From contig PGEI01000030.1 of NCBI GenBank assembly GCA_002894305.1, forward strand, positions 1 through 33,781: a DNA stretch of 33,781 nt, given 5' to 3'. Origin of the DNA: Comamonadaceae bacterium CD01 (GTDB taxonomy: Bacteria > Pseudomonadota > Gammaproteobacteria > Burkholderiales > Burkholderiaceae_C). Under the pieces are notes generated by a model. The model was not told where the DNA came from and did not search any database. It saw only the letters and a program-made list of their open reading frames with translations. Made by a program: the position numbers and the translations under genes. This document shows, one piece after another, positions 17,266-24,114 of this stretch (its first letter is position 1; each line of letters starts with the position of its first letter).

Positions 17266-18513
17266 ATGGAACCCGTTGCACCTGCCGCCGGCCCTGTTGC
17301 TGTGGCGTATTTCATCAACCAATACCCCAAGGTCAGCCACAGCTTCATCCGCCGTGAAATTCTGGCGCTGGAGGCGGAAGGTGCGCGGGTGCACCGTTTT
17401 GCCCTACGCGGCTGGGCCGATGCGGTGGCCGATCCGCTCGATGAGCAGGAGCGCAGCCGCACGCGCTATGTGTTGCGGCGTGGACTGGCGAGGTTGGTGG
17501 CGCCGACGCTGCAGGTGTTTGCCGCGCAGCCGCTGGCCTGGCTGCGCGCATTGGCGCTGGCGCTGCGTCTGTCGCGCGGGGCGGATCGGCCCTGGCCGCT
17601 GCATCTGGTGTACCTGGCCGAGGCCTGCCAGCTGCTGCTGTGGCTACGCGATTGCGGCGCGCAGCATGTGCATGCGCACTTTGGCAGCAACTCCACCGAG
17701 GTGGTGATGCTGGCGCACGCCCTGGGCGGGCCGGGCTATAGCTTTACCGTGCATGGGCCGGAGGAGTTCGACAAACCCCAGGCGCTGCACCTGGCCGCCA
17801 AGATGCAGGCGGCGCGCTTTGTCGTGGCCATCAGCTCTTATGGGCGCAGCCAGCTCTACCGCTGGCTGCCGGTCGATCAATGGGGCAAGGTGCAGGTGGT
17901 GCATTGCGGGCTGGATCAGGCGTTTCACAGCGTGCCTGCGCAGCCCGTGCCGCAGGCGCTGCGCCTGGTATGCGTCGGCAGGTTGTGCGAGCAAAAAGGC
18001 CAGCTGCTGCTGGTGCAGGCGCTGGCGCTGCTGAAACAACGCGGCGTGGTGTGCGAACTGGTGCTGGCGGGCGACGGCGAGATGCGCCCGCAGGTGGAGG
18101 CCGAGATGGCGCGCCACGGCCTGCAGGCGCAGGTGCGCATTACCGGCTGGATAGCATCAGACCAGGTGCGCAGTGAGTTGCTCGATGCCCGCGCACTGGT
18201 GCTGCCCAGCTTTGCCGAGGGGCTGCCGGTAGTCATCATGGAGGCCATGGCGCTGCGCCGCCCGGTGCTCAGCACCTATGTGGCCGGCATTCCCGAGCTG
18301 GTGCAGCCGGGGCGCACGGGCTGGCTGTTCCCGGCGGGCGATGTGCAGGCGCTGGCCGATGCGATGGCCGAGTGCTTGGCCGCACCCGCGGAGCAGCTCG
18401 ATGCCATGGGCGCAGCCGGGCGTGAGCGGGTGCTGCAGCGCCACGATGTGGATGCCGAGGCGGCCAAGCTGCTGGCGCTGTTTCGCGCCCAGCCGCGGGA
18501 GGGCGCGCGGTGA
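17266..18513 (+). CDS. GT4 glycosyltransferase (WcaL/EPS type)
   Basis: GT-B retaining glycosyltransferase for EPS assembly. The 415-aa protein has the N-terminal AYFINQYPKVSHSFIRREIL, typical of colanic-acid WcaL-like and exosortase-locus enzymes. It also has HVHAHFGSNST, FTVHGPEEFD, VGRLCEQKGQ and the donor-site E-x7-E region SFAEGLPVVIMEAMALRRPV. The tail GRERVLQRHDVDAEAAKLL completes a normal-length domain. ATG 17266 is chosen over a TTG four codons earlier. It lies just after the remnant glycosyltransferase and overlaps the next gene's start. Confidence 0.89.
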   Translation: MEPVAPAAGPVAVAYFINQYPKVSHSFIRREILALEAEGARVHRFALRGWADAVADPLDEQERSRTRYVLRRGLARLVAPTLQVFAAQPLAWLRALALALRLSRGADRPWPLHLVYLAEACQLLLWLRDCGAQHVHAHFGSNSTEVVMLAHALGGPGYSFTVHGPEEFDKPQALHLAAKMQAARFVVAISSYGRSQLYRWLPVDQWGKVQVVHCGLDQAFHSVPAQPVPQALRLVCVGRLCEQKGQLLLVQALALLKQRGVVCELVLAGDGEMRPQVEAEMARHGLQAQVRITGWIASDQVRSELLDARALVLPSFAEGLPVVIMEAMALRRPVLSTYVAGIPELVQPGRTGWLFPAGDVQALADAMAECLAAPAEQLDAMGAAGRERVLQRHDVDAEAAKLLALFRAQPREGAR

Positions 18514-19709
18514 TGGCCGGCCTGCTGTGGGCGCTGCTGGCCCTGGCGGCGCTGCCTGTCGTGGTGCTGTGGCTGCAGGTGCTGCTGGCCTGGCCGCGCC
18601 GCGGCGCCGGCCTTCCGGCGGCGCAGGCGCGGGGGGAGGGCGGCGCGCCGCGCTGCGCCGTGCTGGTGCCGGCGCACAACGAGGCGCAAGGGATTGGCGC
18701 GACGGTGCGCCAGCTGCGCCTGCAGCTGGCCGAGGGTGACACCCTGCTGGTCGTGGCGGACAACTGCACCGATGCGACGGCCGCACGGGCGCGCGAAGCG
18801 GGAGCCACCGTGGTGGAGCGCCAGGATGCGGCGCGGCGCGGCAAGGGCTATGCGCTAGACCATGGGGTGCGGCACTTGGCGGCGCAAACCGGCCCGGCGC
18901 CTGAGGTGCTGATCATCGTGGATGCGGATTGCGTGTTTTCTCCTTCGGATGGTGTGCACTGCCTGGCGCGGCAGGTACTGGCTTTGGGGCGGCCGGTGCA
19001 ATGCCTGGATTTGATGGACGCCCCCGCCGAAGCCGGCCTCAAAACCCGCGTTGCCGCCTTTGCCTGGCGCCTGAAGAACTGGGTGCGCCCGCTGGGCTGG
19101 CAGTCGGTGGGCGCGCCCTGTCAGCTGATGGGCACGGGCATGGCCTTTCCGTGGGCCATGGCGCAGCAGATGCAGCTGGCCAGTGGCGAGCTGGTGGAAG
19201 ACATGCAGCTGGGCATCAACCTGGCATTGGCGGGCACGCCGCCGCAGTTCTGCCCCGCCGTGCTGGTGACCAGCGTCTTTCCCACGGGCGCGCAGGCGGT
19301 GCAGAGCCAGCGCACGCGCTGGGAGCACGGCCACCTGGGCATGATCGCTGCGCAGGCGCCGCGGCTGTTCGCGCAGGCGCTGCGCCGCCGTGACGCCCGT
19401 CTGCTGGCGCTGGCGCTTGACCTGGCCGTGCCGCCGCTGGCGCTGCTGGCGCTGCTGCAATGCGCCGTGCTGGCACTGTGCGCGCTGGCGGCGCTGCTCG
19501 GCCTGGGCTGGGGGCCGCTGTGGGCAGCGCTGGCCAGCCTGGGCTTGTTCACCATGGCGGTGAGCATGGCATGGTGGGGCTGGGGCCGCGCCGTGGTGTC
19601 GGCGCGTGACCTGCTTTTTGTGCCGCTGTACGTGCTGGGCAAGCTGCCGCTGTATGTGGGCTATCTGTTCAAGAGGCAAAAAGAGTGGGTGCGGACGGAT
19701 CGGAAGTGA
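18513..19709 (+). CDS. Membrane GT2 glycosyltransferase (processive-type motifs)
   Basis: Integral membrane GT-A enzyme. The 398-aa protein begins with a hydrophobic helix (about residues 3-28), followed by VLVPAHNEAQGIGATV and VVADNCTDAT. IIVDADCVFS, ELVEDMQLG and VQSQRTRWEHGH give the D, DxD, ED and Q-x-x-R-W order of cellulose-synthase-like GT2 proteins. Three or more C-terminal helices lie between about 300 and 385. ATG 18513 overlaps the upstream stop and follows a GGGAGGG ribosome site; GTG 18510 is possible. It could be the initiating or a processive transferase; the sequence alone does not say. Confidence 0.87.
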   Translation: MAGLLWALLALAALPVVVLWLQVLLAWPRRGAGLPAAQARGEGGAPRCAVLVPAHNEAQGIGATVRQLRLQLAEGDTLLVVADNCTDATAARAREAGATVVERQDAARRGKGYALDHGVRHLAAQTGPAPEVLIIVDADCVFSPSDGVHCLARQVLALGRPVQCLDLMDAPAEAGLKTRVAAFAWRLKNWVRPLGWQSVGAPCQLMGTGMAFPWAMAQQMQLASGELVEDMQLGINLALAGTPPQFCPAVLVTSVFPTGAQAVQSQRTRWEHGHLGMIAAQAPRLFAQALRRRDARLLALALDLAVPPLALLALLQCAVLALCALAALLGLGWGPLWAALASLGLFTMAVSMAWWGWGRAVVSARDLLFVPLYVLGKLPLYVGYLFKRQKEWVRTDRK

Positions 19710-19719
19710 AAAGATTGCA

Positions 19720-19740
19720 TTGGTACCAAATTGGTACCAA
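19720..19740. promoter_or_regulatory. Tandem TTGGTACCAA palindromes, probable HigA operator
   Basis: Two perfect copies of the 10-bp palindrome TTGGTACCAA (19720-19729 and 19731-19740) are separated by one base and end 8 bases before the higB start. HigA-type antitoxins autorepress by binding palindromes next to the operon promoter. The 11-bp period places both sites on the same helix face, which suits cooperative binding of two dimers. Binding is inferred. Confidence 0.7.
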
Positions 19741-19748
19741 AATGCCGC

Positions 19749-20063
19749 ATGCATGTCGTTTCCCACGCCACATTGGTTGACTTTTATAGCCAGCCGCAAC
19801 ACCACGATGCCCGCGGCGCACTGCAGACTTGGTATCAGGTGGCCTGCCAGGCGCAATGGCGCAGTCCGGCGGACGTGAAGGCGCAGTTCGGCAACGCCAG
19901 CATCGTGGGCAACAACCGGGTGGTGTTCAACATCAAGGGCAACGACTATCGGCTGATCGTGGCCTTTGCCTATCGCATGCAATGGGCATTCATCAAGTTC
20001 GTCGGTACGCATGCCCAATACGATCGGGTGGATGCCGCCACCGTCGATCAATCCAAGGAGTGA
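19749..20063 (+). CDS. higB: HigB-family toxin (RelE-like mRNA interferase)
   Basis: Type II toxin expected to cleave mRNA on the ribosome. The 104-aa product matches HigB (PF09907 type) across its length: MHVVSHATLVDFYSQ, LQTWYQVACQAQWRSPADVK, NRVVFNIKGNDYRLIVAFAY, then FIKFVGTHAQYDRVDAATV. ATG 19749 fits the family start; the open frame continues a little upstream without similarity. The toxin precedes the antitoxin, the usual higBA order. The pair interrupts the EPS glycosyltransferase genes and has its own probable operator. Confidence 0.92.
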   Translation: MHVVSHATLVDFYSQPQHHDARGALQTWYQVACQAQWRSPADVKAQFGNASIVGNNRVVFNIKGNDYRLIVAFAYRMQWAFIKFVGTHAQYDRVDAATVDQSKE

Positions 20064-20070
20064 CGCAGAT

Positions 20071-20445
20071 ATGCAAGTTCATGCCATTCGCAGTGAAGCA
20101 GACTACCGTGCCATGCTGGCGCGCGTATCCAAACTGATTGACCTGGATCCGGCGCCAGATACGCCTGAAGGCGAGGCGTTGGAGGTGCTGGGCACGTTGG
20201 TGCAAGCCTACGAAGCACGGCGCTGGCCCATCGACGCGCCAGACCCCATCGAAGCGATCAAGTTTTACATGGAGCAAACGGGCCTCACGGTGGCCGACAT
20301 GGTGCCCTACATCGGGCCGCGCAACCGGGTGTATGACGTGCTTGGCGGCAAGCGCCCGCTGACCATGCCGATGATCCGGCGCCTGCTCTCCCTGGGCATC
20401 CCGGCCCAGGCGCTGGTGGGCGCGCCCGAGCCGGCGATGACCTGA
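20071..20445 (+). CDS. higA: HigA-family antitoxin with helix-turn-helix
   Basis: Antitoxin that would bind HigB and repress the operon. The 124-aa protein has an N-terminal helical part (IRSEADYRAMLARVSKLIDL, TPEGEALEVLGTLVQAYE). The HTH region follows: PIEAIKFYMEQTGLTVADMV, then PYIGPRNRVYDVLGGKRPLT and IRRLLSLGIPAQALV. This order matches the large HigA group that pairs with HigB of this type. An AAGGAG ribosome site at 20055-20060 lies in the last codons of higB, and the gap is 7 bases. Length and motifs are intact, so the pair looks functional. Confidence 0.92.
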   Translation: MQVHAIRSEADYRAMLARVSKLIDLDPAPDTPEGEALEVLGTLVQAYEARRWPIDAPDPIEAIKFYMEQTGLTVADMVPYIGPRNRVYDVLGGKRPLTMPMIRRLLSLGIPAQALVGAPEPAMT

Positions 20446-20548
20446 CGATGCTTTGCCCTGGCCGAGACCAACTCGGCGCGCGCAGTTTTGACAAAAATCC
20501 GACGTGGTTTGTTATTGCTTTCTTGTTCGATGGGGAGGGGCTGGCAAG

Positions 20549-20743
20549 AGTCCATTCGAGTTGCTGCCGATGTTGCCGCGCTTGACCGTGGAGCGTGCGC
20601 GCCAGCAGTTGCACACCACGTTTCCGACCGCCAATGCGGCGGTGCAGGTGCTGGAGCGGCTGGGTATCGTGCTGGAAGTCACAGGGCAGAAGAAAAACCG
20701 CAGTTACAGCTACCGGGCTTATATAGATCTTTTGACGCAATGA
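20549..20743 (+). pseudogene. C-terminal remnant of a Fic-family protein
   Basis: The frame SPFELLPMLPRLTVERARQQ, then LHTTFPTANAAVQVLERLGI and VLEVTGQKKNRSYSYRAYID, is the winged-helix tail that follows the Fic (AMPylase) domain in many Fic proteins. The catalytic HPFxxGNGR motif and the rest of the N-terminus are absent from the window. It sits right after higBA and its stop overlaps the start of the GT26 gene. It is too short to be an enzyme; a small DNA-binding relic is conceivable but unsupported. Confidence 0.68.
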
Positions 20744-21573
20744 TGGCAAATCGATTGACATTCATCCCTTCCCCCCTCTTTGAAGCGCCGCACGCAAGAC
20801 GCTGCGTGACCGTGGCTGGATTGCCTTTTGACGTGGTGGATACCGCTGCAGCGGCGGCTGCGTTGAGCAGGGCCATCCGCGATGGGCAGCGGCTGTTTCT
20901 CTCCACTCCCAATCTCAACTTTCTGGTGGCAGCGCAGGCCGATGCGGCATTTGCCGAGTCTGTGCATGCGAGCGACCTGAGCGTGGCCGACGGCATGCCG
21001 GTGCTGTGGCTGGCCCGCCTGCAGGGCACGCCGCTGCCCGAGCGCGTGGCCGGCTCCACCTTGTTTGACGAACTGCGCTGTGGAGCGGGGCAGGCTGTGC
21101 TGGGCCGCCCCATCAAGGTGTATTTTTTTGGCGGGCCGCCCGGCGTGGCGCAAAAGGCGTGCGATGTGCTCAATGCTGAACATGCGCAGGGGCGTGGGCA
21201 CATGCTGGGCGTGGGCGCGCAAAGTCCGGGTTTTGGATCGGTAGAGGAGATGTCGGACTCGGCGGTGATTGATGCCATCAACGCCAGCGGCGCCGACTTT
21301 TTGGTGGTGGCGCTGGGAGCCAAGAAAGGCCAAGCGTGGATCATGCACAACCGCGGCCGCCTTACCGTGCCGGTGGTCAGCCATTTGGGCGCCGTGGTCA
21401 ACTTCGTCGCAGGCACTGTGCAGCGTGCGCCGCTGGCCTGGCAGCGCCTGGGGCTGGAGTGGCTGTGGCGCATCCGCCAGGAGCCACAGCTTTTCAAGCG
21501 CTATTGGAGTGATGGCTGGGCGTTGTTGGGGTTGATGGGGCGTGCGGCTGGGCGAAGGAAGGGCGCAGGGTAA
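20740..21573 (+). CDS. WecG/TagA/CpsF glycosyltransferase (GT26)
   Basis: Transfers a sugar (N-acetylmannosamine, a uronic acid or glucose in known members) to a lipid-linked acceptor. The 277-aa protein has the family pattern: VTVAGLPFDVVDTAAAAAAL, STPNLNFLVAAQADAAF, SDLSVADGMPVLWLARL, ERVAGSTLFDEL and VYFFGGPPGVAQKA. It continues with NASGADFLVVALGAKKGQ and LGAVVNFVAGTVQRAPLAWQ, then WLWRIRQEPQLFKRYW. The start is ATG 20740 or the adjacent ATG 20743, overlapping the Fic remnant's stop. It is separated from the other glycosyltransferases by the toxin-antitoxin pair, which probably inserted there. Confidence 0.9.
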   Translation: MMANRLTFIPSPLFEAPHARRCVTVAGLPFDVVDTAAAAAALSRAIRDGQRLFLSTPNLNFLVAAQADAAFAESVHASDLSVADGMPVLWLARLQGTPLPERVAGSTLFDELRCGAGQAVLGRPIKVYFFGGPPGVAQKACDVLNAEHAQGRGHMLGVGAQSPGFGSVEEMSDSAVIDAINASGADFLVVALGAKKGQAWIMHNRGRLTVPVVSHLGAVVNFVAGTVQRAPLAWQRLGLEWLWRIRQEPQLFKRYWSDGWALLGLMGRAAGRRKGAG

Positions 21574-21661
21574 TGGTTGCGTGTTCGGCTCCGCGATGGT
21601 TCTGGAGACCTTGACGGTCATGGTGAGGCCGCTCCTCGGCGTGGCGGAGCCTGTCACTCTG

Positions 21662-21690
21662 GCGCAGGCCGGTGGGGTCAGGGCCTGCGC
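21662..21690. repeat. 9-bp inverted repeat near the oxygenase remnant
   Basis: GCGCAGGCC (21662-21670) and GGCCTGCGC (21682-21690) form a perfect stem around an 11-base loop. It is followed by CTGGATTCAGGC and GGAATGACGG, wording common in dispersed intergenic repeats of this bacterial group. No T-run follows. It lies at the point where the oxygenase reading frame loses its N-terminal part. Confidence 0.5.
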
Positions 21691-21725
21691 TCTGGATTCA
21701 GGCATGCACCGGAATGACGGGGGGC

Positions 21726-22094
21726 AAGAACTGGAAGGAAGAGTACGGCGGCTACCTGGACTTGTGGGACAAGGAGGTGAAGAACCGCTGTGGCTATATT
21801 GCACCGCGGTTCAACCGCATGGCAGGGTTTGCCACGGGCCGGCACAGCTGGCATGGCGTGACGCCGGTGCAGTGCCCGCCGGGCGAGATGCGCAAGTCGT
21901 TTGCCGTGTACTACTACACCACGGAGCCGCCAGCGGGTTGGGATGGCCAGCGGCATTCCACCATCTTCAAGGCGCGCCCGGACGAGTGGATGAAGGGCAA
22001 CGTGGCCATGCCGATGGAGTCGGCGCTGCGCAGCATCCAGGGCGGGGTGCGCGGGCTCAAGCAGGGAGTCAAGGGGTTGATTGGCAAGCAGTAG
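21726..22094 (+). pseudogene. N-terminally truncated 2OG-Fe(II) oxygenase
   Basis: The frame KNWKEEYGGYLDLWDKEVKN, YIAPRFNRMAGFATGRHSWH, GVTPVQCPPGEMRKSFAVYY ending YTTEPP resembles the C-terminal half of prolyl-hydroxylase-like 2OG-Fe(II) oxygenases. It keeps the distal iron His in SWHG and the 2-oxoglutarate-binding Arg in RKSF. The upstream His-x-Asp half of the iron site is missing and the sequence before it is repeat-like. It cannot be an active oxygenase. About 150 bp on the 5' side and about 265 bp on the 3' side hold no gene I recognise. Confidence 0.68.
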
Positions 22095-22186
22095 GGCGGG
22101 CTGAGGGCGTTTGTTCCTTCCTTCTTTTGGGGGCGCCGTAGGTTGTTTCAACCGTTGTCATCATGGCGTGCTGGCCCCCATCCCAA

Positions 22187-22207
22187 CCTTCCCCCAAAGG
22201 GGGAAGG
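22187..22207. terminator. Hairpin, possible terminator or dispersed repeat
   Basis: CCTTCCCCC and GGGGGAAGG form a perfect 9-bp stem with an AAA loop between the oxygenase remnant and the exosortase gene. No T-run follows, so it may be a dispersed hairpin repeat rather than a Rho-independent terminator. Confidence 0.4.
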
Positions 22208-22359
22208 AGCCAAGCAGCACCGGGCTTGGTTTGGCATCTTGTCGCACCTGAGTCACGAATGAGCTGATCGGACTAGCGTGGTGAACTTGTAACCAATCGA
22301 ATCACCAAAGCAAGCTGCTAGCATCCCCCGATTCTCGAATAACACTTTTGGAAGCATTT

Positions 22360-23916
22360 GTGACGCAAAGCCCATCCCCTCGTTTTGCTCGTAACGAACA
22401 GTTGCTTGTTCTGGGCGTTTTGCTGGCTTTCGTCGCGTTTGCCGGCGGCCTTATCGAACTGGTGGGGCGCTGGTACAAGCAAGAGGAGTACAGCCACGGC
22501 TTTTTCCTGCCGCTGATCACGCTGTTTTTGCTGTGGCACCGGCGCAAGGTGCTGGTGCAAAGCCGAGGCCAGCCGTCGGGCTGGGGCGTGGTGGCGCTGG
22601 TTATTGCGGCGCTCATGCTGGTGCTGGGCGAGGTCACTGCGATTTTTCTGGCCATTCAGCTGGCGTTTCTGCTGGCGCTGGTGGGGCTGATCCTGTGCTA
22701 CGGCGGGGTGTCGCTGCTGCGTGTCGCGCTGCTGCCCATTGCGTTTCTGCTGTTCGCCATTCCGCTGCCGTATTTCATCGACTCGCAGCTGTCGTGGCGG
22801 CTGCAGCTGGCGTCTTCGGGCATAGGCGTGGGCATTTTGCGTTTCCTGGGTTATTCGGTGTACCTGGAGGGCAACGTCATCGACCTGGGTGCGTACAAGC
22901 TGCAGGTGGTCGAGGCCTGCAGCGGCCTGCGCTACCTGTACCCGCTGCTCAGCCTGGGTTTTTTGATGGCCTACACCTACCCGGCGAAGTTCGTCTGGCG
23001 CGCGCTGGTGTTTCTGTCGACCATTCCGATCACGGTGCTCACCAACAGTGCCCGCATTGCCATGGTGGGCGTGCTGGTCAACCGCTGGGGCAGCGGCATG
23101 GCCGACGGGTTTTTGCACTACTTCGAGGGCTGGGTGATCTTCATCGTCTGCCAGCTCATTCTGATGGGTGAGGTGTGGCTGATCGAGCGCTTCACGCACA
23201 GGCGCAGCATGTTTGAGGTGCAGCAGTTTCCGATGCCCTCGGTGGTACAGCCCAGCGGCAAGGGCTTCACGGTGCGCATGTCGCGCCCGCTGCTCACCGC
23301 CGTGGTGGTGCTGGCCCTGGGCTGGGCCACGGCGCTGACGGTGGGCGGGCGCGAGGAGGTCAAGCCCATTCGCACCAGCCTGCGCACCTTTCCGCTGGCG
23401 CTGGGCAACTGGCGGGCGGTGGAGTCGTCGCTGTCCATCGAGGTGGAGCAGGCACTGGGCTTTGACGACTACGTGCTGGCCGACTACCGCGACGACCAGG
23501 GCGATTTGCTCAACTTCTACGTGGCGTACTACGGCTCGCAGCGCAAGGGCGTGTCGCCGCACTCGCCGCAGGTGTGCATTCCGGGCGGGGGCTGGGTGAT
23601 TTCGGGGTTGTCCACCACGGCGGTGCAGCTCAACGACGGCAAGCCGCTGGACGTGGTGCGCGTACTGATCGACAAGGATGGGCAGCGCCAGCTGGTGTAT
23701 TACTGGTTCGAGCAGCGCGGGCGCCACATTGCCAATGAATACCTGATGAAGTGGTATTTGCTGCAAGACGCGATTGTGCGCAACCGCACCGACGGCGCGC
23801 TGGTGCGCGTGGTTACGCCACTGCGCCAGAACGAGCCCCAAAGCGCCGGCGACGAGCGCCTGACCGCCTTCATGCGCCTGGCGGTGCCGATGCTGGGGCC
23901 GTTCGTGCCGCAATAG
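22360..23916 (+). CDS. Exosortase fused to EpsI domain (XrtA/XrtD-like)
   Basis: Polytopic membrane protease-transpeptidase that recognises PEP-CTERM-type sorting signals. The 518-aa product has about eight helices. The exosortase residues are present: Cys in VVEACSGLRYLYP (C187), Arg in TNSARIAMVG (R232), His in GFLHYFEGW (H253). After a further helix comes a periplasmic EpsI (DUF3485-like) domain with HSPQVCIPGGGW (401-412), which is often a separate gene. Size, fusion and the VPLPG signals of its likely substrates resemble VPLPA-specific XrtD. The TPR lipoprotein and ATPase next door also occur with XrtA, so I give no symbol. GTG 22360 has a GGAAG site 5 bases upstream; TTG 22348 is the alternative. 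Confidence 0.9.
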   Translation: MTQSPSPRFARNEQLLVLGVLLAFVAFAGGLIELVGRWYKQEEYSHGFFLPLITLFLLWHRRKVLVQSRGQPSGWGVVALVIAALMLVLGEVTAIFLAIQLAFLLALVGLILCYGGVSLLRVALLPIAFLLFAIPLPYFIDSQLSWRLQLASSGIGVGILRFLGYSVYLEGNVIDLGAYKLQVVEACSGLRYLYPLLSLGFLMAYTYPAKFVWRALVFLSTIPITVLTNSARIAMVGVLVNRWGSGMADGFLHYFEGWVIFIVCQLILMGEVWLIERFTHRRSMFEVQQFPMPSVVQPSGKGFTVRMSRPLLTAVVVLALGWATALTVGGREEVKPIRTSLRTFPLALGNWRAVESSLSIEVEQALGFDDYVLADYRDDQGDLLNFYVAYYGSQRKGVSPHSPQVCIPGGGWVISGLSTTAVQLNDGKPLDVVRVLIDKDGQRQLVYYWFEQRGRHIANEYLMKWYLLQDAIVRNRTDGALVRVVTPLRQNEPQSAGDERLTAFMRLAVPMLGPFVPQ

Positions 23917-24064
23917 AACGTGCTCACGCTCTTGCCGCGGCTGACTTACTATCCAAAGACGGAAGCTCTTTTTCCCCGTCATTGCGGCTTTTGCTGCAAT
24001 GATGGAGCAAGGAAATTCCTGCCTTTGGGTGGACAGCGAGCTGCGGCAAGATCGTGAACACGCT
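23917..24064. repeat. 148-bp palindromic element (copy A)
   Basis: A nearly full-length imperfect palindrome fills the gap between the exosortase and TPR genes. Its 26-base ends, 23917-23942 and 24039-24064, match as inverted repeats at 22 of 26 positions. A central hairpin (ATTGCGGC / GCTGCAAT, 23981-24000) marks the axis. The stretches between are also complementary, for example CCAAAGAC with the complement of CCTTTGG. No gene lies inside. It resembles a MITE or REP-like element. Confidence 0.75.
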
Positions 24065-24114
24065 CTAAGACATAGATAGCCAGACAGATAGATAGAGGAA
24101 GAAAGGGAAGCACC

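Noticed and set aside
20488-20739. An 84-residue N-terminal extension of the GT26 protein
   Set aside because: The extension is unrelated to the family and overlaps, in another frame, the recognisable Fic remnant; the family start fits 20740.
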